Positions 25,310 through 32,326 of a DNA stretch of 32,326 nucleotides are shown one piece after another; the first letter of the stretch is position 1; the number at the start of each line of letters is the position of its first letter. Both the position numbers and the translations under genes were made by a program. The stretch spans positions 1 to 32,326 of the forward strand of contig JABDCB010000033.1 of assembly GCA_013288325.1 (NCBI GenBank), in the 5' to 3' direction. Below the pieces are notes generated by a model that was not told where the DNA came from, searched no databases, and saw nothing but the letters and a program-made list of their open reading frames with translations. The DNA comes from Bacteroidota bacterium. Lineage in GTDB: Bacteria; Bacteroidota; Bacteroidia; Palsa-965.

Positions 25310-28300
25310 CTATTTGTTCAGATAGATGGTTCCTTTCAGAACGGTGGAGCCATCTCCCAGATTAAGGATGTAGAAATAGGTTCCAACCGGCAAATCACTG
25401 CCTCCTATACTCATACCCGCCTGGGATTTCCCATCCCATGTATTGGTGTAAGGACTCGCGGCGAACACCTGATCACCCCAACGATTAAACACGGTAAACG
25501 CATTATTCGGATACATATCAATTCCTCTGATTACAAACAGATCGTTGATCCCATCACCATTCGGTGAAAATCCATCAGGAATAAAGAAATCGGTTGGATA
25601 AGTCACGATAGAAGAAACGTTATTGGCCATATTATTATCTGTTTCAGTACCATAGATAATGGCCGTATTGGTATAGTTCCCTCCGGCTACCACGGTTGCT
25701 GTAATTTTCAGCACATCGGATACACCATTATTCATGTTTCCGATAGTCCATACACCCGTAGCCGGATCAAACGTTCCGCTTGTTGCGGTATAAGAAACAT
25801 AGGAATAACCGCTTTGCAGGATATCATTTACTGCTACACCTGTTGCGTTATTCGGTCCGTTGTTTGTTGCTGTAATTGTGAAAACCACATTGTGGGATAC
25901 AATCGGGTTGGCATTGTCAACCGTTTTTATAATACTCAAATCTGTTACCACACATACATTTACCACCACATTAACGGTAGCGGGTAATGAATTACATCCA
26001 TTATCCGTAACAGTAAGTGTATAGGTACCTGCATTCACGAGTGCTGATGGACTGATAACCGGATTTTGCTGCACCGATGTATAGGTTGCCGGTCCTGTCC
26101 AGCTATAGGTTGCTCCTGCAACTGTTTGTGCTGTCAGATCAATTGCGCTGCCAATACATACCGGGCTGTTGCTTCCTGCAATAGCTATTGGTGTAGGGTT
26201 AACGGTAATGGTAAAGCTGGTATTTGCTCCACCGCATGCACCTGCCAATGGGCTAACAAGTATTGTTGCCACTATTGCATTTGTGCCTGGGTCGGTGGCA
26301 ATAAAAGAAGGAATGTTTCCATTGCCGTTATTTCCAAGACCTACTGAAGTATTATTATTGGTCCAGGAGTAGGTAGTTCCGGCAACCGAGCTCACAAATA
26401 CGACAGCAGCGGTTGAGGCGTTATTACAAACTGTCTGATCGCTAACCGGACTTATGACCGGTGTAGGATCAACTGTGATTGTAAAGTTTGTGCTGGTTCC
26501 ATTACAACCGCCCGCAGTAGGGATTATTGTTACGGTAGCTATTACTGCCGTGTTACCGGAGTTTAAAGCGGTGAAAGAGGCAATATTACCGGTGCCGATA
26601 CCTAACAAACCGATGGAGGGAGTATTATTGGTCCAGCTATAAACTGTACCTGCCATACTGCTGGTGAAAACTACGGCAGCAGTAGTTGAATTATTACAAA
26701 CTGTCTGGTTCGGTGTTACATTCATCACCGGAGATGGCTCAACGGTAATGGTAAATGTGATAGCCGTTCCCGAGCAACCGCCGGATGTTGGGGTTACAGT
26801 AATAGTTGCTATTACAGGGGTTGTTCCTGCGTTAAGAGCTGTGAAAGAAGCGATATTACCTGTTCCGCTGGCTCCGAGACCAATGGATGGGGTATTATTC
26901 GACCAACTGTAAACTGTACCCGCAACTCCTCCGCTGAATATGACAGCGGCTGTACCGGTGTTATTACAAACCGTTTGATCAGCAACCGGATTAACTGAGG
27001 TAGCTGAGTTAATAGTAAGGGAAACATCCGGTGATGTAACTACAGGTGCACAAGCACCGGTTATGACCACATTATAATTGGCGGATGCATCGGCAAGTGT
27101 AGCAGGATTGATGGTGAGGGTTGATGTAGAAACACCGGAGATATTTCCTCCGTTGATCATGTTAACCGCTCCTATTCTCCATTGATAGGTAAGCGCTCCT
27201 CCTGTTGCACCTACGGTGAATGTTGCAATGCCTCCGCTACAGGTAGATTCGTTAACGGGAGGGATCGTCATGGTTGTGGGTGAAGCTACTTTTAAATAAA
27301 CAAAAGCAGAGGTATCGATGGGTGCATAAGCACCCGATACTATTACATTGTAAAAAGAAGATGTGTCCGAAATAGTAGCCGGGTTAATGGTGAGTGTGGG
27401 CGTAGTTACACCGGAAATATTTCCTCCGTTAACCAGGTTCACGTTGCCGTTTCTCCACTGATAAGTAAGGCTGGATCCAACAGTTGTTACTGTAAAACTG
27501 GCCGAAGAACCGGAACAAACCAATTGGTTGTTTGGCTGTGCAGTGATGTTCGGAGCATTAGGGCAACCGGCGGGCATTTTAAGAACAAAGGCTGTTGTAT
27601 TGATAGCACCGTTGGTGCTTAACAGACGGCCTTCAATTGTATCACCGATGGTAATATTGATGGCACCGTTATTGGAGATCATGGTTCCACAAAAGAGAGA
27701 AAGACTGTTTATACTTACAGCACCTTCCACTTTCCAGAATACATTTTTAGCCTGGGTACCGTTAATTAATTTAACCCTTGAATAAGTGCTGGTAGAGAAT
27801 GCTCCGTTTACCTGGAACACGAATACTGCATTGGCATCTCCTTCTGCATTCAGAAAAAGGGTGTCAGTAAAAGTTACCGCCGAATTCATCATATAGACGT
27901 GTGGTGTAAGGACGAGTCCGTTACCGAACTGAACCGGGTACAATAATTGAATATCGTAAGGGAGTGTATTCAGATAATTATAGGCGGCTATCAAATCTGT
28001 TGAACAGGCTGCGGTTGATCCATCGGGAGTAGCATGGATAGTGCCTGTAACAAATAAAGGATTAAAGCCGGTAGTAAGTCCGTTGTTGGAACCTACATCA
28101 CCTGAGACATAAGAAGTGGCTGTATTGGTAACAGGACCGATAGCGGTAAATACGCCATAACAACCTGCAGAAGCAAGATTGGGAGCGAGCGGGCCGGTTA
28201 ATACCGTGCTGCCGCAACCGATGGGTGTATAAGCCATCAGATTGTCGATCGTAACAGCTCCTGCAGTTGAAAGGGCTCTGCCTTCCAGCGTATCATCGGT

Positions 28301-28897
28301 ACCCATGGTGATAGCCGAATTATTGGCGATGATGGTTCCCCGCATCGTGGTGCCTGCAGCCATGCTCACAAGGCCTTCTACTTTCCAGAATACATTACAG
28401 GCCAATGCACCGTTTATGAGGTGCACTTTGGCTGAAGCATTGGTGGAGAAAGCTCCCTGTATCTGAAAAATAAAGACTGCATTGGGATTGCCTTGCCCAT
28501 CCAGGGTAAGACCCAGATTCAAGACAGTGGGTGTTGCAATGGAATATACTCCGGCATTCAGAGTCTGCCCGTTTCCAAGCAATGGTGCCGGGAAAAAAGT
28601 AGGAACCGTTCCATTCAATTGAAGATAAGCTACGTGCAAATCGGTGGCGCATTGTGCGCTGGCCGCGTCATTATCGTGCATCACACCGTTTACATTTCCG
28701 AAGGCAGTGCTGGAACCACTGTTGGTACCCACATTTCCGGTTAACTGCGAAATACCCGTATTGCTCACGGCTCCGACAGATGAAAAAAGAACAAAATTAG
28801 CGGCCGTCCCTAATACAGGCGCTTGAGCGGAGCTGCAAAAAGGAGAGACAACTAGCGTAATGGCGGTTGCAAGGCCAAGTAGTAATTTATGTTTCAT
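25310..28897 (-). CDS. Ice-binding-like (DUF3494 x2) adhesin with T9SS type B signal
   Basis: The 1195-residue exported protein has a signal peptide (1-26) and two DUF3494 domains (about 28-228 and 240-445; for example LGTAANFVLFSSVGAVSNTG, GNVFWK-like strands, GTIIANN). Two Ig-like domains (about 447-630), three PKD-like repeats of some 85 residues each with DQTVCNN or NQTVCNN (about 630-890), a further Ig-like domain, a DUF11 domain (about 975-1105) and a type B sorting domain (about 1107-1195) follow. The last contains FIPDGFSPNGDGINDLF, FTVFNRWGDQVF and YFYILN. DUF3494 proteins bind ice in several bacteria; here ice binding is inferred only. It heads the operon with PorP/SprF and two PorE-like genes, its likely export and anchoring machinery. 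Confidence 0.9.
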   Translation of the reverse strand: MKHKLLLGLATAITLVVSPFCSSAQAPVLGTAANFVLFSSVGAVSNTGISQLTGNVGTNSGSSTAFGNVNGVMHDNDAASAQCATDLHVAYLQLNGTVPTFFPAPLLGNGQTLNAGVYSIATPTVLNLGLTLDGQGNPNAVFIFQIQGAFSTNASAKVHLINGALACNVFWKVEGLVSMAAGTTMRGTIIANNSAITMGTDDTLEGRALSTAGAVTIDNLMAYTPIGCGSTVLTGPLAPNLASAGCYGVFTAIGPVTNTATSYVSGDVGSNNGLTTGFNPLFVTGTIHATPDGSTAACSTDLIAAYNYLNTLPYDIQLLYPVQFGNGLVLTPHVYMMNSAVTFTDTLFLNAEGDANAVFVFQVNGAFSTSTYSRVKLINGTQAKNVFWKVEGAVSINSLSLFCGTMISNNGAINITIGDTIEGRLLSTNGAINTTAFVLKMPAGCPNAPNITAQPNNQLVCSGSSASFTVTTVGSSLTYQWRNGNVNLVNGGNISGVTTPTLTINPATISDTSSFYNVIVSGAYAPIDTSAFVYLKVASPTTMTIPPVNESTCSGGIATFTVGATGGALTYQWRIGAVNMINGGNISGVSTSTLTINPATLADASANYNVVITGACAPVVTSPDVSLTINSATSVNPVADQTVCNNTGTAAVIFSGGVAGTVYSWSNNTPSIGLGASGTGNIASFTALNAGTTPVIATITVTPTSGGCSGTAITFTITVEPSPVMNVTPNQTVCNNSTTAAVVFTSSMAGTVYSWTNNTPSIGLLGIGTGNIASFTALNSGNTAVIATVTIIPTAGGCNGTSTNFTITVDPTPVISPVSDQTVCNNASTAAVVFVSSVAGTTYSWTNNNTSVGLGNNGNGNIPSFIATDPGTNAIVATILVSPLAGACGGANTSFTITVNPTPIAIAGSNSPVCIGSAIDLTAQTVAGATYSWTGPATYTSVQQNPVISPSALVNAGTYTLTVTDNGCNSLPATVNVVVNVCVVTDLSIIKTVDNANPIVSHNVVFTITATNNGPNNATGVAVNDILQSGYSYVSYTATSGTFDPATGVWTIGNMNNGVSDVLKITATVVAGGNYTNTAIIYGTETDNNMANNVSSIVTYPTDFFIPDGFSPNGDGINDLFVIRGIDMYPNNAFTVFNRWGDQVFAASPYTNTWDGKSQAGMSIGGSDLPVGTYFYILNLGDGSTVLKGTIYLNK

Positions 28898-28988
28898 ATT
28901 TATTATTTAACTGGTGAACACTTCATTTTAATATTTTTTTTTCCTGGGAAAAGTTTCTGTTTATTATTTCATTTTCATACCGTCATCA

Positions 28989-29579
28989 CTACAGGCCTTC
29001 CTGAACTGAAGACTCCAGCAGAGGCTTCCTGATTTTAATCACCGAATTATCAAACAATTCTATTTCACAGGCAATCATGACATCATCGCCCAATATAAAT
29101 CCGCCGGCATCAAGAGCTGAATTCCAGTTAAGTCCCCAATCACTTCGTTTGATGGTTCCTTTGACCGTAAAACCAGCTTTCTCTTTTCCGGAGGAGTCTT
29201 TCGCAAAACCACCAAACATAGCACTCAGCTTCACAGCCTTTGTGATATCTTTAATGGTAAGCTCGCCCCAGAAATCTCTGTAGCCATTTTCATCTTCCTT
29301 ACCGATCCTGCTCGATTTAAATCCGATCTGTCTGAATTTCTTTACATCGAAAAAATCCTCCCCTTTTAAATGCTCATCCCGTTTGATATCACCGGTAGTG
29401 ATGGAATTTGCATCAATGCTCAGATCAATAACTACCGTTGTAAAATCACTTCCTTCTGTAATGATATCCGCATCAAACTTGCCGAACGTGCCCTTTACAT
29501 GCGTAATCATTAAATGCTTCACACTAAAGGCAATTTCGCTATGGGTTTGGTCTATAGACCAGGTTGTTTCCGTTGACAT
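28989..29579 (-). CDS. YceI family protein
   Basis: From the ATG at 29579 the protein has 196 residues and begins MSTETTWSIDQTHSEIAFSV, the usual opening of cytosolic YceI proteins. Further motifs are VKGTFGKFDADI, then TTGDIKRDEHLKGEDFFD and the late DWGLNWNSALDAGGF. YceI folds as a lipocalin-like barrel that binds isoprenoid or similar lipids. No signal peptide is present. In-frame ATG codons at 29588 and 29615 are possible starts. The gene follows the beta-barrel gene by about 50 bases and ends the operon started by the coiled-coil lipoprotein gene. The role is probably lipid or quinone handling, but the ligand is unknown. Confidence 0.92.
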   Translation of the reverse strand: MSTETTWSIDQTHSEIAFSVKHLMITHVKGTFGKFDADIITEGSDFTTVVIDLSIDANSITTGDIKRDEHLKGEDFFDVKKFRQIGFKSSRIGKEDENGYRDFWGELTIKDITKAVKLSAMFGGFAKDSSGKEKAGFTVKGTIKRSDWGLNWNSALDAGGFILGDDVMIACEIELFDNSVIKIRKPLLESSVQEGL

Positions 29580-29628
29580 GTTCATCATGGTTAAGTCAGT
29601 GAAAAGAGTTGGCATTTCGATTAAAAAT

Positions 29629-30264
29629 TTAAAACCTGAACCCAACCGTTAACTGCGTCCACTCATTCTTATAACGCGGGTTGCTGGAAGATCCATCGCC
29701 GTTGTTGTTTTGCAAATCCCACCCGATTCTTCCGCCAATAACAAAATGTTGAATATTGATATCCGCGCCGCCTGTAAAACACAACAGGTTTTTACGGAGG
29801 TTATCATTATCAAATGTTTGTTGCTGCTGTGTGGTAGTGGAACCGCTGGTATACACATCTGTTTGTTTAACCAGATATGAATATTGAGGTCCCGCCATAA
29901 TGGTAAGAAAGGAGGTTAACTTTAACTGAATCAGCAGCGGTACATCTATCCAGCTGGTAGTACGGGTGATTGAATAAGCATCTCCGGCTATTGATCCCGT
30001 GGCTTTGAATCCCCTCTGGGAATACAATACCTCCGGCTGAAAACCCAGAAACTTTCCGATGGGGATAGCCATAAATATTCCGGCTGTATAACCCCATTTA
30101 GGACCGGCAACAAATCCGTCGCCTTGTGTATCGTATACATTGGAATGATTAAGTCCGGCTTTAAACCCGAATGTAAAATCTTCGCGCATATCCAGGCTTT
30201 CCTGGCCTTTGCTTTGAATTACAATAGTGCCTATCAGGGCAATAGATAATAATATCTTTTTCAT
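29629..30264 (-). CDS. PorT-family outer membrane beta-barrel protein
   Basis: From the ATG at 30264 the protein has 211 residues. A signal peptide (MKKILLSIALIGTIVIQSKG) is followed by an eight-strand barrel pattern: FGFKAGLNHSNVY, then GFQPEVLYSQRGFKA, WIDVPLLIQLKL and the terminal QLTVGFRF with a final Phe. This fits the PorT-type outer membrane beta-barrel family, common in Bacteroidota. Most members are not T9SS parts, so the name is a fold label only. It lies 39 bases after the coiled-coil lipoprotein gene and before YceI, in one minus-strand operon. The substrate or role is unknown. Confidence 0.88.
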   Translation of the reverse strand: MKKILLSIALIGTIVIQSKGQESLDMREDFTFGFKAGLNHSNVYDTQGDGFVAGPKWGYTAGIFMAIPIGKFLGFQPEVLYSQRGFKATGSIAGDAYSITRTTSWIDVPLLIQLKLTSFLTIMAGPQYSYLVKQTDVYTSGSTTTQQQQTFDNDNLRKNLLCFTGGADINIQHFVIGGRIGWDLQNNNGDGSSSNPRYKNEWTQLTVGFRF

Positions 30265-30303
30265 GGGTGGTTTTTTAAATGTTAGTGTTATTAAACTCTG
30301 CAA

Positions 30304-30744
30304 TTACATTCCTCTCTTTTTCATAAAATCTTTAACTGACTCTGCAAAGGCATTTGATTCCTCGCTGAACTTTGATTTGAATTTATCCCAATTGTCTTGT
30401 CCATCAGCTTTATAATCATCCATCTCTTTTTTCATGTCTCTGTTTTTTTGGTCGAGTTCTGCAATCTTTTTCTCATATGCATCCTTTGTTTCCTGTTTCT
30501 CAGTTGCTATTCTCGCTCTGAAACGCGCAATACTGCTGTCATTTGCAGCAGCCCGTGCATCGGCTTCCCTTTTGCTGGTTTCTATATCAGCCAGATAAGC
30601 CTGATTGGCTTTATCTAAGGCGTTGTTGGCCTGTGTAACACCGTTCTGTGCGTTCTCCACTTTTTCTGCAGGTGATGCACAACTTGTTATGATGACTGCG
30701 ACTATAAAAAGTGTGGCACCCGTTTTAAATATTATCTTTTTCAT
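30304..30744 (-). CDS. Coiled-coil lipoprotein of unknown function
   Basis: The 146-residue protein has a lipoprotein signal peptide with lipobox IITSC (Cys22). Almost all of the rest is a predicted long coiled coil (about 28-125, rich in Ala, Lys, Glu and Asp; for example QANNALDKANQAYLADIE and KKIAELDQKNRDMKKEM). A final helix contains WDKFKSKFSEE. No enzyme motif is seen. It is likely attached to the outer membrane from the periplasmic side, in the manner of Lpp-like spacers, though this is inference. A promoter-like motif lies at 30780-30815, and the beta-barrel and YceI genes follow, so it is the first gene of that operon. Confidence 0.8.
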   Translation of the reverse strand: MKKIIFKTGATLFIVAVIITSCASPAEKVENAQNGVTQANNALDKANQAYLADIETSKREADARAAANDSSIARFRARIATEKQETKDAYEKKIAELDQKNRDMKKEMDDYKADGQDNWDKFKSKFSEESNAFAESVKDFMKKRGM

Positions 30745-30779
30745 TAGTATAGGATTTATGATTATTGGGTTTGATGGAG

Positions 30780-30815
30780 CAAAGATGCACGCTTTGCCAT
30801 GCCTTTACGTTACAG
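30780..30815 (-). promoter_or_regulatory. Bipartite promoter-like motif of the coiled-coil lipoprotein operon
   Basis: On the minus strand CTGTAACGTA (30815-30806) is followed by CATCTTTG ending at 30780. Spacing and both boxes match the motif before the CsbD gene (19922-19957). The predicted transcript start lies about 30 bases before the ATG at 30744. Confidence 0.5.
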
Positions 30816-30871
30816 AAGATCTCCAAAGAGTTACATCAATCATAGATTGAGAGCTCCTATTTATTGCAAAC

Positions 30872-30907
30872 AAAAACCCCCTTTCGGATGATGCTCCGGA
30901 AGAGGGT
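30872..30907 (-). terminator. Rho-independent terminator of the second ice-binding-like gene
   Basis: On the minus strand ACCCTCTTCCGGA pairs with TCCGAAAGGGGGT, with one mismatch and one G-T pair, around a six-base loop, and is followed by five T. It lies 17 bases after the stop codon of the gene ending at 30925. Confidence 0.8.
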
Positions 30908-30924
30908 TTAAGAAACAAAGAGGC

Positions 30925-32326
30925 TTACTGTTGTGAAACGAGCTTACCGGTTTGAATTGTTTTATTATTGCGGATCATCTCATAAAAATAGATTCCGGAA
31001 GGCAGTTGATCTGTGTTTAAAGTAGTTGTCTGGTTAATCAGCAATGTATTCATTACCTGTTCTCCCAGTACATTATACATTTTGAAAATAGTTCCTTCAG
31101 CAGGCAAAGTTCCACTCAGTACAATGGCGGCCGATGCTCCGAATGGGTTAGGGAATATGCTTACCATTTCTTTTTCAATGGATGGTAATGTTTCTATCCC
31201 TACAGTGGCACAGTTACCTGGTATTACCTGAGCAGTAGCTGTAATAGCATCGGTGCTTAAAGCTCCGCTGGTAGTAAGCGCTTGTCCGTTGAGGGTAACA
31301 CCGGTATTAATGGCACCTAAAGCACCATTATGACAGATAATGGTTCCACAGAAAAGTGAGTAATTGTTTATGGTTACAGCAACTTCTACTTTCCAGTATA
31401 CATTCTCAGCCTTGGTACCATTGATCAGTTTCACTTTCGAATACGTACTGGTAGAAAGCGCTCCATTGATCTGGATCACAAAAACTGCATTTGACACCCC
31501 CTGACCATTCAGAAAAACAGTATCCGTAAGCGTTGCTGCACCAGCCATTAAATAAGTATGCGGTGTAAGCACCAGGTTATTTCCAAACTGGGCAGGATAA
31601 AGCAATTCAATATCCGGAGCCAGAGTATTTACATAATTATAAGCAGTCAACAAATCGGCTGCACACTGAGCAGTAGAGCCATCGGGAATAGAATGTATGG
31701 TACCTGTTACCATTAAAGCATTGTAACCGGTGGTAGAACCGCTGTTGCTGCCAACATCACCTACTACATGTGTTACTCCTGTATTCGTTACCGCTCCGCT
31801 ACCGGAAAATATTCCATAACAAGCTGCTGCTCCCATTGCAGGTGCCGATGGACCCGTAAGTACAGGGCTTCCGCAACCGATAGGTGTATAAGCCAGCACT
31901 CCGTCCACCGTAATGGCTCCGTCTGTTGTAAGGGCTCTTCCTTCCAGAGTATCGCCTGTTCCGATATTGATGGCGCCGTTGTTTGCAATGATGGTTCCTC
32001 TCATGGTTGATCCGGAAGCCATGCTAACAAGACCCTCTATTTTCCAATACACATTACAAGCCAATGCTCCGTTTTTCAGATATACCTTGGACGAGGCGTT
32101 GGTAGAAAATGATCCTTGTATTTCTATAACAAATACTGCACTCGGAATTCCCTGCGCATCCAGCGTAAGACCCCCGTTTAATGTAGTAGCGCTTGAAATA
32201 GAATATACACCGGCATCAAGCACCTGTCCATTACCAAGTAAGTTGGCAGGAAACAGTGTTGCTGCGGTTCCATTCAGCTGATTGTAGGCAGTATTTAAAT
32301 CCGTTGCAGCCTGTGCACTTGTTCCA
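30925..32326 (-). CDS. Ice-binding-like (DUF3494 x2) protein with T9SS type A signal, N-terminus cut by window
   Basis: The frame stays open to the window end; the visible 467 residues begin GTSAQAATDLNTAYNQLNG, inside the first DUF3494 domain. A second DUF3494 domain follows (around CYGIFSGSGAVTNTG to TLNGQALTTSGAL). The C-terminal 90 residues are a type A sorting domain: SIFPNPFGASAAIV, then MYNVLGEQVM, YFYEMIRNNKTIQTGKLVSQ. The two DUF3494 domains closely match those of the adhesin encoded at 25310-28897, showing gene duplication, but this copy lacks the long Ig/PKD/DUF11 stalk and uses the other T9SS signal type. It is probably exported and lipid-anchored or released. Signal peptide and start lie outside the window. 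Confidence 0.9.
   Translation of the reverse strand, partial: GTSAQAATDLNTAYNQLNGTAATLFPANLLGNGQVLDAGVYSISSATTLNGGLTLDAQGIPSAVFVIEIQGSFSTNASSKVYLKNGALACNVYWKIEGLVSMASGSTMRGTIIANNGAINIGTGDTLEGRALTTDGAITVDGVLAYTPIGCGSPVLTGPSAPAMGAAACYGIFSGSGAVTNTGVTHVVGDVGSNSGSTTGYNALMVTGTIHSIPDGSTAQCAADLLTAYNYVNTLAPDIELLYPAQFGNNLVLTPHTYLMAGAATLTDTVFLNGQGVSNAVFVIQINGALSTSTYSKVKLINGTKAENVYWKVEVAVTINNYSLFCGTIICHNGALGAINTGVTLNGQALTTSGALSTDAITATAQVIPGNCATVGIETLPSIEKEMVSIFPNPFGASAAIVLSGTLPAEGTIFKMYNVLGEQVMNTLLINQTTTLNTDQLPSGIYFYEMIRNNKTIQTGKLVSQQ

Noticed and set aside
26066-28826. Several plus-strand frames of 60-104 codons opposite the large adhesin gene
   Set aside because: They are shadows of the repeat-rich 1195-residue gene, which has a signal peptide and a complete T9SS type B domain.

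Overview
The window looks like chromosomal DNA of a member of the Bacteroidota. The evidence is type IX secretion (T9SS) cargo with both type A and type B C-terminal signals, a PorP/SprF-like protein, PorE-like PD40/OmpA proteins, a PorT-family beta-barrel, and mostly absent Shine-Dalgarno sites. Two genes with DUF3494 (ice-binding-like) domains hint at a cold or surface-attached life. The species cannot be named from the sequence.

Layout. 1-326: 3' end of a cyanophycinase gene. 398-880: lone receiver protein, followed by two hairpin-forming repeats (883-1141). 6881 down to 1149 (minus strand): a signalling operon made of a triple-PAS protein, a hybrid histidine kinase, an HPt protein, a membrane-anchored receiver, a receiver-SpoIIE phosphatase and a second membrane-anchored receiver. 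7126-9040: a small T9SS cargo protein and a collagen-like surface protein. 9041-9858: no gene, but an array of 18 tandem 21-bp units (9138-9515). 9859-14194: an FN3 protein, an AraC-type regulator, a PAS-PAS hybrid kinase with its own HPt, and a receiver. 18325 down to 14198: a holin-like protein, an unknown protein, an AI-2E family transporter and an MlaE-MlaF-MlaD lipid transport set. 19892 down to 18517: small stress-type envelope proteins (CsbD, a lipoprotein, lmo0937-like, YtxH), with REP-like palindromes near them. 28897 down to 20260: a T9SS type B ice-binding-like adhesin, PorP/SprF and two PorE-like OmpA proteins. 30744 down to 29579: a coiled-coil lipoprotein, a beta-barrel and YceI. 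32326 down to 30925: a second, truncated ice-binding-like gene with a type A signal.

How the genes may work together. Two phosphorelays share one PAS subfamily and one unusual receiver subfamily. One is split over separate polypeptides and includes a PP2C-type phosphatase, which suggests partner-switching control. The rest of the window is mostly cell envelope: secretion, adhesion, lipid transport and stress proteins. Three genes or operons (AraC, CsbD, coiled-coil lipoprotein) share a bipartite promoter-like motif with identical spacing.

The least explained feature is the 21-bp array. Its 18 units contain no indel, 14 carry GATC at the same place, and a 147-bp block within it is duplicated. 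Its substitution pattern argues against protein coding. All statements come from reading the sequence by eye; no database search was run.
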